Assembly: GCA_964649745.1 (NCBI GenBank)
Contig: CAZYQI010000058.1
Span: forward strand, 1-12,601
DNA length: 12,601 nt
Source: CAZEHS01 sp964649745
GTDB lineage: Bacteria > Bacillota > Clostridia > Peptostreptococcales > Acidaminobacteraceae
Direction of reading: 5' to 3'
Positions 6,368 through 12,601 of the stretch are shown piece after piece. Every line of letters begins with the position of its first letter. Position 1 is the stretch's first letter. Both the position numbers and the translations under genes were made by a program. A model generated the notes under the pieces. The model had not been told where the DNA came from. It made no database searches and was given only the letters and a program-made list of their open reading frames with translations.

Positions 6368-6821
6368 ACATCCCTCCGTGGATAGTTTCCGCGAACGCCT
6401 CATTTATGTTAATATCTGTTATTTTTTTGATTCTACATTGTTTCACGTGAAATCTTTTGCTTTTATTGTCAAATATAGCATATTCACCCTCTCGAGCGAC
6501 GCGCACAATCTCCTGGGACATCTCCAGCAGCGAGGAATAGCTCATTCCCTGAACAGCCAGAAATATCTTCCTGTCTCGCACCGCCTGCCCAAAAGCCCGA
6601 ATCCAAACCTCCTGCCAATCCTCCGGGATTCGGGACCGTTTCATCACATTGCAGCTCTTGCAGGAACAAACCAGATTGAACACCTCGTCCGGTCCACCGG
6701 CACTGTGAGGGAAATAGTGATCCAGACTCATCTTTCCGAATTTCAGCGCTTTCCCGCAAAAGCGGCAGACCCCGCCATCACGGAGATAGATATAATGCCT
6801 GTCGATGGTGCTCCGTTTCAT
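6342..6821 (-). CDS. Small HNH endonuclease
   Basis: The 159-residue protein has a clear zinc-stabilised HNH core: CRFCG (Cys19, Cys22), LDHYFPHSAGG with the metal-binding Asp34-His35, NLV with Asn49, and CKSCN (Cys54, Cys57). These follow the order of the McrA/HNH family of DNA nucleases. ATG 6821 has GGAGG seven bases upstream. The C-terminal part (after about residue 112) is unlike common HNH domains and is coded by markedly A+T-rich DNA (about 24% G+C over 6401-6480), which also contains a parS-like palindrome. It is the first gene of a two-gene unit with the MocR regulator, which starts inside its last codons. Whether it cuts foreign DNA, helps repair or is a domesticated remnant cannot be told; no methylase, toxin or phage gene is nearby. 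Confidence 0.85.
   Translation of the reverse strand: MKRSTIDRHYIYLRDGGVCRFCGKALKFGKMSLDHYFPHSAGGPDEVFNLVCSCKSCNVMKRSRIPEDWQEVWIRAFGQAVRDRKIFLAVQGMSYSSLLEMSQEIVRVAREGEYAIFDNKSKRFHVKQCRIKKITDININEAFAETIHGGMYGSEEKHG
6439..6454. other. Candidate parS chromosome-partition site
   Basis: TGTTTCACGTGAAATC matches the Bacillus/Clostridia parS consensus TGTTNCACGTGAAACA at 14 of 16 positions, with only the last two bases different. The inner TTTCACGTGAAA (6441-6452) is a perfect 12-base palindrome. It lies within hnh, where the same bases code for Phe-His-Val-Lys, in an A+T-rich pocket. parS sites bound by ParB/Spo0J often lie inside genes and cluster near the replication origin. ParB binding here is an inference from the motif. 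Confidence 0.6.
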
Positions 6822-6840
6822 TCAAGGCCTCCACACATCC

Positions 6841-6869
6841 GTTATACCGATTAATTCCCTATGTGCCAC
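6841..6869 (-). promoter_or_regulatory. hnh-mocR promoter
   Basis: On the minus strand GTGGCA (6869-6864) is followed after 17 bases by TATAAC (6846-6841), which gives a start near 6834 and a leader of about 13 bases that still includes the GGAGG site of hnh. The -10 is good and the -35 moderate (four of six). It lies back to back with the promoter of the plus-strand phosphatase. Confidence 0.5.
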
Positions 6870-6892
6870 GGCTTTTCCTGCCGACGGTTCGC

Positions 6893-6921
6893 TTGTACAG
6901 GGGAAGAATATTTTCTATAAT
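6893..6921 (+). promoter_or_regulatory. Promoter of the Cof-type phosphatase gene
   Basis: TTGTAC (6893-6898), 17 bases, then a perfect TATAAT (6916-6921). Transcription would begin near 6928, about 27 bases before the ATG at 6955. It is divergent from the hnh-mocR promoter about 25 bases away, so a protein bound between them could affect both. Confidence 0.55.
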
Positions 6922-6954
6922 GAGAATATAGACATACAGAAAGCAGGTCTCACA

Positions 6955-7857
6955 ATGCCAATGATCGCCCTCGATATGGACGGTACCCTTCTTAACAGCA
7001 AAAAAGAAATCAGCTCCGAAAACCTGGCGGCCATTCTGGAGGCCCAGGCTCACGGTTATGAAATCGTAATCGCCACAGGCCGCTTTTCCGGCGACGCCTG
7101 GCGTATCCTTCGCCCCTATGGCTTTTCCCACTGGCTGATCAGCAGCAACGGCGCCATGACCCATTCCCCAGAGGGAGACATTCTGGGGACAACCCCCATG
7201 CAGGCGGAGGACGTTGCCGAGGCGATGAAGTGGCTGGATCACAACGGCTACTACTTTGAGGTAACCTCCGACCGCGGAATACACGCCTGGATTCAGCATC
7301 ACGGGTCCCTTTTGGGGGAATTAGAGCCCCTGGGAAGGGCTGAGCCCGAAACAGATATCCAGCGCCTCCGGGATGTGATTACCACCTGGTCGGTCATCAA
7401 GGGGTATACACCCATCGGATCTATACAGGAGCTGATGGCCCTTGATGAAGAATGGCATAACATCCTGGTGATCTCCTTTACGCCGGAACTGCTGACCAAA
7501 GGCATGAAGCATTTTGAACAATGGGGACGCCTAACCCTGTCCTCCTCTTGGCGCTACAACTTTGAGCTGATGGCTCCGAAAGCATCCAAGGGTAATGCGT
7601 TGAAAGAACTGGGCCAGCGCTTGGGAATCCCGATGGAGGAAACCATGGCCATCGGCGACAACCACAATGACCTGTCTATGCTGACAACCGCCGTTTACGG
7701 CGTGGCCATGGGAAATGCCGATGAGATCATCCGTCTGCAGTGCCCCATTGTGACACACTCCCACGAAAATCACGGGGTCGCCCGGGCAATTCATGCCCTC
7801 TTGAAGGAACAGGATTTTCACGAGCGGGTTCGGAGGGGCGAAAGTATCCTGCTTTAG
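6955..7857 (+). CDS. HAD-superfamily Cof-type phosphatase
   Basis: This 300-residue protein belongs to the Cof/class IIB HAD hydrolases, cytoplasmic magnesium-dependent phosphatases acting on sugar phosphates, PLP, FMN precursors and similar small molecules. Motif I is DMDGTLL (nucleophile Asp7, acid Asp9), motif II ATGR (Thr41), motif III Lys209 or Lys212 in MAPKASKGNAL, and motif IV GDNHNDLSML (Asp235, Asp239). The long stretch between motifs II and III is the C2 cap that sets substrate choice. The ATG at 6955 begins directly before motif I as usual; its ribosome binding site is weak (only a CAGGT-like stretch). The frame is open further upstream, but that part is promoter DNA. It is the only plus-strand gene. 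Some relatives dephosphorylate the riboflavin intermediate between RibD and RibH, but nothing here links it to that role beyond family membership. Confidence 0.92.
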   Translation: MPMIALDMDGTLLNSKKEISSENLAAILEAQAHGYEIVIATGRFSGDAWRILRPYGFSHWLISSNGAMTHSPEGDILGTTPMQAEDVAEAMKWLDHNGYYFEVTSDRGIHAWIQHHGSLLGELEPLGRAEPETDIQRLRDVITTWSVIKGYTPIGSIQELMALDEEWHNILVISFTPELLTKGMKHFEQWGRLTLSSSWRYNFELMAPKASKGNALKELGQRLGIPMEETMAIGDNHNDLSMLTTAVYGVAMGNADEIIRLQCPIVTHSHENHGVARAIHALLKEQDFHERVRRGESILL

Positions 7858-7862
7858 CGGAT

Positions 7863-7923
7863 ATCGAATACATGGCATCAAAAAGGGATTCCGACAGGAA
7901 TCCCTTTCTATTTCATATTCGAT
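7863..7923. terminator. Nested hairpin terminator between convergent genes
   Basis: The core is an 11-base-pair perfect stem (7882-7892 with 7897-7907) closed by GACA. On the minus strand it is followed by a run of five T (counting those in the stem), which suits termination from the left-hand side of this hairpin. On the plus strand the tail CTATTTCAT is weaker. Around it ATCGAATA (7863-7870) pairs perfectly with TATTCGAT (7916-7923), forming an outer stem. The lipid kinase stop codon lies at 7908-7910, against the core stem, so its last codons are part of the outer arm. It probably ends transcription of both genes. Confidence 0.75.
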
Positions 7924-8864
7924 AAGTATACGGGCCCTGGCCGAAGAGGCGCCCTTACAGGCTCTTCGGGACACATCAGGGGGTCCGGTGCAAGAATCTT
8001 GAGCACTCCGGGAATTGCCTTCACTTCCATCGGAAGCGCCACTCCCTTTTCACCGTCCAGATCTGTTCCCACAGGCTCCTCACAATAGATGCTCAGTTCC
8101 CTCGTCTTAAAGTAGGTCACATACTGGCTGTTGACATGATCCCCGGCGACAACCTGCAGGATCAGAGGCATGATTTCCAGAACCGGGCACTTACGAAATA
8201 CGCATATGTCCAGAAGCCCGTCACAGACGGAGGCTTCCGGCGCGATCCGTTTGAAGCCCCCTGCGGAACGCCCGTTCATCATCAGCACGAAATAGATCTC
8301 GTCCTCAATGAGCAGTTCATCCGCCACTAAGCGGACGTGAACCGGTTTCATCTGGGGAATCTCTTCAAGCCCCTTGATATAGTAGGCCAATACGCCGAAT
8401 ATATTCTTCAGCTGCAAATCCACCCGCTGGCTGATGTCGATAAGATGACCCAGGCTGGCCACATTGATGAAGTAACTTCCATTGGCAACACCCACATCAC
8501 AGGGGATCACGTGGTCACCCAGCAGGATCTCCGTCACCTCTTCAACCGACCCGGAAAGACTGAAAAATTGGGAAAAATCGTTGGCAGTACCCATGGGATA
8601 GATACCTATCGGCAGATCGATTCCCGCGTTAAGCAAACCATTGACCACATGGTGAAGCGTTCCGTCACCTCCGGCAACAATCACCTTCCCATATTCCCTC
8701 ACAGGAAGTCCTTTAAGCATGGGCTCCAGCGCCTCCAAATGATTGAGGCGATAGGGCACCAAAGGCTGCCCGGCTTCCTGAAACCTATCAATCAGGGTAT
8801 CCAGATGGTTTCTGAACTGGCCGTTTCCCGCCAGGGGGTTATAGATCAGCAGCGTCTTAGGCAT
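7908..8864 (-). CDS. YegS/DagK-family lipid kinase
   Basis: The 318-residue protein belongs to the diacylglycerol kinase catalytic-domain family (YegS, DgkB, BmrU). These soluble or membrane-associated enzymes phosphorylate diacylglycerol or related lipids using ATP. Visible motifs are NPLAG at 9-13, the nucleotide-loop GGDGT at 65-69, and GTANDF at 92-97. GGFKRIAPEASVCDGLLDI lies at 202-220, and the DLDGE at 268-272 contains the catalytic acid. ATG 8864 begins immediately after the stop of the flippase gene and uses an AAAGGAG site in that gene's last codons, so the pair is co-translated. A lipid kinase next to a lipid-linked-sugar flippase suggests a role in envelope lipid turnover, perhaps recycling diacylglycerol released by lipoteichoic acid or glycolipid synthesis; this is inference. 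The tail after residue 295 is low in conservation and proline-rich. The substrate is not known. Confidence 0.9.
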   Translation of the reverse strand: MPKTLLIYNPLAGNGQFRNHLDTLIDRFQEAGQPLVPYRLNHLEALEPMLKGLPVREYGKVIVAGGDGTLHHVVNGLLNAGIDLPIGIYPMGTANDFSQFFSLSGSVEEVTEILLGDHVIPCDVGVANGSYFINVASLGHLIDISQRVDLQLKNIFGVLAYYIKGLEEIPQMKPVHVRLVADELLIEDEIYFVLMMNGRSAGGFKRIAPEASVCDGLLDICVFRKCPVLEIMPLILQVVAGDHVNSQYVTYFKTRELSIYCEEPVGTDLDGEKGVALPMEVKAIPGVLKILAPDPLMCPEEPVRAPLRPGPVYLSNMK

Positions 8865-10454
8865 TTACCGGCTCCTTTTAAGAAACGGTGCCAGCCTTGC
8901 GCCTCCGGGAAATTCCGCCACCTCTTCCGGCGACAGCCCCTTACTGAGCACAAGGGCCACCCCATAGACCCCCATGCCTCCCAGTATCATCAGAACCGAC
9001 GCAACACGGCCGGTTCCTATGACGATAGAAATACCCGCATAGATTCCGCTGCAGGCCAGGACCATGAATACAGAGCTGATGGCCGGCTTAAGAAACACGT
9101 CCATCGTATCAAGATTGAAGGGGAAGATTTTACGGATAGCCACAACGTTGATGATCATAATTACCCCATACATGAGGATAGACGCATAAGCAGCCCCAAT
9201 AAAGCCCAGCTGCAGTATATGACACGCCACGTAGTTGGCCGCTACCTTCACCACAACACCGATGCCCATGGAAATCATGGGGATTCGAGTCTGGTTGAGA
9301 ACGATTGAAATATTCAGAAGCAGGTTGCTGATGATACTGAATATCAGGGTAAGAGCATATACCCGCATGATATCCGCCCCCAGGGAGCTGGAATAGATCA
9401 GTCCTATGACTTGTTCAGGGAAAAACGAAAGAGCGGCTGTCGCCGGGATCGTGATGACCATGGCCAGCTTGAACCCTTTGGCGATGGCCTTGGTGGCCGA
9501 ATCGATGTCGTTCTTCACATAACAGGCGGAGATCCGGGGCACCAGGCTGGCGGTAATGGCCGCGCTGATGACGATGGGAACGTTGATGATGGTGTTGACC
9601 CGTGCCAAGGCCCCGTTGGTTTCCGTAATAAGGGACGCATCCATGATGCCGTCAAGGAACAACTTCAGCGTGGCGGAGTCCAGCATGGCTGCCAGGGTGC
9701 TGATCAGGGAGCACACGGTGATGGGAATCATCCACTTTAAAAGGATGCGGCTCCTGCTCCGGATGGCCTCGCTGTCCATGGATACCTTGCCGGATCCCGG
9801 TGCGGGTCGAATGCTTTCACGATTCTTGTGCCAGTAGTAGCCCAGAAAAACAACCCCGAGAAATGCCCCTGCTGTGGCGCCAAAGGTGGCGCCTCCTACC
9901 GCAAGGCCCAAATTTCCTGTGTTTTTAAGCAGGATCCATGCAAGTCCAAGCCCGATGACCACCCGCCCCACCTGCTCGATGATCATGGATATTCCGGTGG
10001 GCACATTGTTCTGATAGCCCTGGAAGAGACCCCGAAGTGTGGACATGACGGTTACCAGCACAGGTGCCAGAGCCAGCCCCCACAATGCATAAGCGGTTTC
10101 CGCCGGCCAATTGAACAGCGCGGTGATCTGATGGGCGAACAGGGCAAACGTCAGGGACATCCCCATGCCCATGACACCGAAGATCATCAGGGCAATTTTG
10201 AAGGAACGGTATGCCTCCAGCTTCTCCCCAGCCTCCAGTTTTTCTGAAACCAGCTTGGACAGCGCCACCGAAAGGCCCACAGAGGAGAGCGCCATCATGG
10301 CATCGTAAAGCGGATAGGGGTAATTGTAAATTCCCATTCCTGCGGGCCCCACGAGCCAATCCATGGGGATCCGGAAGAATACCCCTACAAATCTTGATAT
10401 GACCGAGGCCGCCGCCAGGATTAACGAACCTTTTATAAGTGTCTGTTTGTTCAC
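8865..10454 (-). CDS. SpoVB/MurJ-type polysaccharide (lipid II) flippase
   Basis: This 529-residue membrane protein has about 14 predicted membrane segments and belongs to the MOP superfamily PST/SpoVB/YtgP branch, which moves undecaprenyl-linked sugars such as lipid II or capsule units across the membrane. Family features are the N-terminal KGSLILAAASVISRFVGVFF, the GMGIYNYPYPLY stretch, and PIVISAAITASLVPRISA after mid-length. Its length is close to SpoVB and YtgP (about 520-545). It begins with GTG at 10454, preceded by AAAGGAG with five bases between. Hence the start is not ATG, though the ribosome site is convincing. The protein may serve peptidoglycan, spore cortex or teichoic-acid synthesis; neighbouring genes do not decide. 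The lipid kinase follows with no gap. The C-terminal RSR tail is basic and presumably cytoplasmic. Confidence 0.88.
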   Translation of the reverse strand: MNKQTLIKGSLILAAASVISRFVGVFFRIPMDWLVGPAGMGIYNYPYPLYDAMMALSSVGLSVALSKLVSEKLEAGEKLEAYRSFKIALMIFGVMGMGMSLTFALFAHQITALFNWPAETAYALWGLALAPVLVTVMSTLRGLFQGYQNNVPTGISMIIEQVGRVVIGLGLAWILLKNTGNLGLAVGGATFGATAGAFLGVVFLGYYWHKNRESIRPAPGSGKVSMDSEAIRSRSRILLKWMIPITVCSLISTLAAMLDSATLKLFLDGIMDASLITETNGALARVNTIINVPIVISAAITASLVPRISACYVKNDIDSATKAIAKGFKLAMVITIPATAALSFFPEQVIGLIYSSSLGADIMRVYALTLIFSIISNLLLNISIVLNQTRIPMISMGIGVVVKVAANYVACHILQLGFIGAAYASILMYGVIMIINVVAIRKIFPFNLDTMDVFLKPAISSVFMVLACSGIYAGISIVIGTGRVASVLMILGGMGVYGVALVLSKGLSPEEVAEFPGGARLAPFLKRSR

Positions 10455-10516
10455 GAAAACTCCTTTAGTACCATGTTATGATGATTTTTCAGTGCTGGTA
10501 TCATGGTTCACAGAAC

Positions 10517-10522
10517 ATTATA
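10517..10522 (-). promoter_or_regulatory. Flippase-kinase promoter (extended -10)
   Basis: On the minus strand a perfect TATAAT with TGG directly before it forms an extended -10, at 10522-10517. The -35 region is poor, as is common for extended -10 promoters. Initiation near 10510 would give a leader of about 56 bases before the GTG start. That leader contains an inverted pair ACCATG/CATGGT whose second half ends a few bases before the ribosome binding site. The gap between the GGDEF stop and the GTG (116 bases) holds nothing else that I can see, and no terminator for the upstream gene. Confidence 0.5.
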
Positions 10523-10570
10523 CCATCTGAACTTACATCCTTGTCCTTAAAACTGGATTAATCCGCAAAT

Positions 10571-12559
10571 TCAGTTCTCGATTTGATCGGTCCACCTTCT
10601 GTGCCGGCTTTTATCCAGGTACATCTGTTTATCTGCCCGATTGATGGCGGCAGCCAACTTTTCTGTTTCACTGCTCCGGACAGCATATCCGAAGGCCGCG
10701 CTGGGCATAAAGGAGTGCTGCTCCGCAACCGTCACCGGGTATTCCTCACAGGCCAGTTTCAGCTTCCCGATAAGACGCTCTGCTTCGGCTTCGTCGCAAC
10801 CGGGCAAAAAGGCCAGAAACTCGTCGCCGCCCATTCTGAAAAGCACCGCATCCTGCAGACAATCCTTCATGAGTTTTGCAAAGGTTGTAATCAGAGAATC
10901 ACCCATATGATGCCCATAGGTATCATTCACCTTTTTAAGCATATTGAGATCTGCAACGATTACCGTCTGAGGACAATCATATTTCTCCAAATGGTCCTCC
11001 ATCTCGTTGAAGTAGGTCCGATTATGAAGCCCTGTTAGGGTGTCTGTGTACATCAGATGCTCCCGTTCCTTCAGCATCTGAGTCTCCGCCCGCTGCACGA
11101 CCAGTAGCATGGTTGATCGGGTGGCCAGGGTAACGACTATCCCCAGCACCACCCCCAGCAGCAATATGATAATCCACAATTGATGGTTGCGTTCATTACC
11201 AACAAGCGGAACGCTTTGTATTCCTTTATATTTCATCTCTTCATAATCAATTAGCACCAATGCTTTATCCATTATGGATGCCAGTTCCGGATTTTTTTTC
11301 GTAACACCCAAATAGACAAAGGAATCCTTTGAGGTGGCCCCTTTCTTGACAAGGTCCGTATACCCCAGGCCGTTTATGTAGTACTCCGCAACGGTAGGAT
11401 TCTCTATAATATAATCGGCCGAGCCGCCCCTCACCAGCCGGAGTGACTCCCTAATGTCGTTGGTCCTGATGATTTCTATGTCCCGCAGGTTCTTCTTCAA
11501 ATACTCTTCATGCCAGAAGCCTTCAATAACGGCAACCCGTTTCCCCTCAAGCGCGTATACATCAAACACCGGGTCACTGCTTTTCTTGCCTATAATGATA
11601 TCTCTCTCCGTACTGATGGGTCTCGGATAAATAAAGTGCTTGAGCCTTTCCTCCGTAACCGCCAGGTTTAAAATATCTACTTTGCCGATTACTGCCTGGT
11701 TGTACAGCTCATTGAATGATCCTTTTTTTACGGTGAACCGAATTCCTGTAATCTCATGAATTCTGTCTAAAACGGCTCCTGAAATACCCTTGTAATCGGT
11801 TCCGTCATAATAATCGAAGGGAAGGTAGTCATCCGCCAGCCCTACCACCGCACTGCCCTTATGCTCCAGCCACTCAATTTCTTCCGGCGTCATATGCATG
11901 CTTTTCCGGGTGTACGTCTGAGACGCTTTCAACACCATGTCCTTTATGGCCGTATCCCGATAGCGGTCAATGACCTTATCAATAATCTCCGTCAGAATGG
12001 CGTTGCTTTTTATGGCAGAAACCGTCATATCCGAAGTGATTGTGCTGACATCTGCAACAACGGACACCTCCGGGTAATTGTACAGAAATTCATATTTGAC
12101 ACCACCGCCGGAAGTAATGAAGCCGTCCACCTCGCGGTTCAGCAGCCCCTTAAGGCCGCTGTATTGATCCGCGAAAACCACCGGAGTATATCCAATCTGC
12201 TTATAGGTTTCAGGAAACCGTTCCTGAACAAAATCTCCGTCAATAAACCCAATGCGCTTTCCATCCAGATCTCCCATGGTTTGAACAGTGGAATCCTTAA
12301 GGGCAAAAACCGCATAGGGCTCTCTTCGTATCGGCTCCGTAAATACCATGGTTTTCAATCGCTCCGGTGTTTCGTTGGCTCCAAAAAGGAGTTCAATTCT
12401 ACCCCCCTGAAGATCGCTCAGCACCTCTCCCCAGTTCCTGTCTGTAATCAACTGTATAGGAACTCCCAGTTCCTTCTCTAAAAGCACGGCCAGCTCCGGC
12501 ACGTACCCGTAGGTGCGACCTTGGTATCCGAAGTATTCCATGCCGGAAATCAGGACCAC
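10571..12559 (-). CDS. Membrane diguanylate cyclase with two SBP_bac_3 domains, 5' end probably truncated
   Basis: The 662-residue protein has three parts. Two periplasmic solute-binding-type domains (about 2-225 and 235-450) are followed by one membrane segment (about 461-480) and a short helical linker. A cytoplasmic GGDEF domain (about 500-655) then makes cyclic di-GMP. The cyclase site looks active: TDTLTGLHNR at 505-514, DLNMLKKVNDTYGHHMGD at 537-554, and GGDEF at 577-581. The inhibitory RxxD site is absent (the aligned positions are Leu and Ala). Family members normally start with a signal peptide, needed to send the binding domains outside. Here the frame starts at GTG 12559, or ATG 12541, neither with a ribosome binding site. 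The 12 upstream codons hold no start and meet two TAG stops at 12601-12596. The GTG lies inside a perfect palindrome. I infer the original N-terminus was lost or displaced, so the gene may be a pseudogene. Confidence 0.85.
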   Translation of the reverse strand: MVLISGMEYFGYQGRTYGYVPELAVLLEKELGVPIQLITDRNWGEVLSDLQGGRIELLFGANETPERLKTMVFTEPIRREPYAVFALKDSTVQTMGDLDGKRIGFIDGDFVQERFPETYKQIGYTPVVFADQYSGLKGLLNREVDGFITSGGGVKYEFLYNYPEVSVVADVSTITSDMTVSAIKSNAILTEIIDKVIDRYRDTAIKDMVLKASQTYTRKSMHMTPEEIEWLEHKGSAVVGLADDYLPFDYYDGTDYKGISGAVLDRIHEITGIRFTVKKGSFNELYNQAVIGKVDILNLAVTEERLKHFIYPRPISTERDIIIGKKSSDPVFDVYALEGKRVAVIEGFWHEEYLKKNLRDIEIIRTNDIRESLRLVRGGSADYIIENPTVAEYYINGLGYTDLVKKGATSKDSFVYLGVTKKNPELASIMDKALVLIDYEEMKYKGIQSVPLVGNERNHQLWIIILLLGVVLGIVVTLATRSTMLLVVQRAETQMLKEREHLMYTDTLTGLHNRTYFNEMEDHLEKYDCPQTVIVADLNMLKKVNDTYGHHMGDSLITTFAKLMKDCLQDAVLFRMGGDEFLAFLPGCDEAEAERLIGKLKLACEEYPVTVAEQHSFMPSAAFGYAVRSSETEKLAAAINRADKQMYLDKSRHRRWTDQIEN

Positions 12560-12595
12560 CCGTCTAACGGGTGGTTTGCTTAGCCCTATAAGGGC
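12556..12595. repeat. Two adjacent palindromes at the window edge
   Basis: A perfect eight-base-pair stem, CCACCCGT at 12556-12563 with ACGGGTGG at 12567-12574 around a three-base CTA loop, is followed by GCCCT-ATA-AGGGC at 12583-12595. The first overlaps the apparent GTG start of the GGDEF gene. Paired subterminal hairpins of this sort occur at ends of IS200/IS605-type elements and in interspersed repeats of Firmicutes. The repeat's other end would lie beyond 12601, so the identity is unresolved. Confidence 0.5.
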
Positions 12596-12601
12596 CTACT
12601 A

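Noticed and set aside
6460..6480. TTGACA on the minus strand inside hnh as an internal mocR promoter
   Set aside because: No acceptable -10 lies 16-18 bases downstream; the nearest TAGAAT is about 31 bases away.
8505..8516. Second CACGTG palindrome, in the lipid kinase gene
   Set aside because: Only the six-base core and some flanking symmetry are present; the GTTNC...GAAAC arms of parS are missing, so it is not counted as a partition site.
8337..9308. 323-residue open frame on the plus strand opposite the flippase and lipid kinase
   Set aside because: It is antisense to two strongly supported genes, rich in His/Gln/Arg as expected of a shadow frame, has no family resemblance and no ribosome binding site that I could see.
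12560..12595. Upstream in-frame extension of the GGDEF protein
   Set aside because: The 12 codons contain no start codon and no hydrophobic signal-peptide segment, and the frame closes at two TAG codons.
1..12601. CRISPR arrays, tRNA and rRNA genes, intact transposases
   Set aside because: I looked for spaced direct repeats, cloverleaf-type segments, rRNA motifs and transposase motifs on both strands and saw none.

Overview
The window looks like a stretch of Clostridia-type (Gram-positive, Firmicutes) chromosome. Supporting signs are the strong AGGAGG ribosome binding sites, sigma-A promoters, a ribDEBAH operon in the Bacillus/Clostridium order behind an FMN riboswitch, a SpoVB/MurJ-type flippase, a GntR/MocR regulator, and a near-consensus Bacillus-type parS site. 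The genus cannot be named from the sequence. Almost everything is on the minus strand; the only plus-strand gene is a HAD phosphatase.

Layout, left to right. 1-128 is A+T-rich, gene-free DNA with a perfect sigma-A promoter pointing right. 129-312 is a long imperfect hairpin repeat resembling a MITE. 347-3789 holds the riboflavin operon, read right to left as ribD, ribE, ribBA, ribH, with very tight or overlapping junctions. Its 380-base leader (3790-4171) has a promoter, an FMN riboswitch (3987-4099) and two related intrinsic terminators before ribD. 4172-4792 is a LysE-family exporter. 4889-6367 is a MocR-type regulator, and 6342-6821 a small HNH nuclease gene whose 3' end overlaps the mocR start. 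A divergent promoter region (6822-6954) separates hnh-mocR from the plus-strand Cof-type phosphatase (6955-7857). A nested hairpin terminator separates that gene from a convergent two-gene unit: a MOP-superfamily flippase (10454-8865) and a YegS/DagK-type lipid kinase (8864-7908). The right end carries a membrane diguanylate cyclase with two periplasmic-type solute-binding domains (12559-10571). It appears to have lost its signal peptide next to two palindromes at the window edge.

Functionally, the rib operon encodes all the riboflavin-pathway enzymes except the dephosphorylating step, which HAD phosphatases are known to perform; the Cof-like gene is not linked to it by operon structure. MocR and the exporter next to it form a plausible regulator/target pair, with direct repeats in the gap between them. 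The flippase and lipid kinase form a membrane-lipid pair with abutting stop and start codons.

I found no complete undescribed system. The most interesting signals are the parS-like site inside hnh, the possible 5' truncation of the GGDEF gene, the MocR-site candidate upstream of the exporter, the tandem terminators after the riboswitch, and the promoter firing into the hairpin repeat behind ribH.
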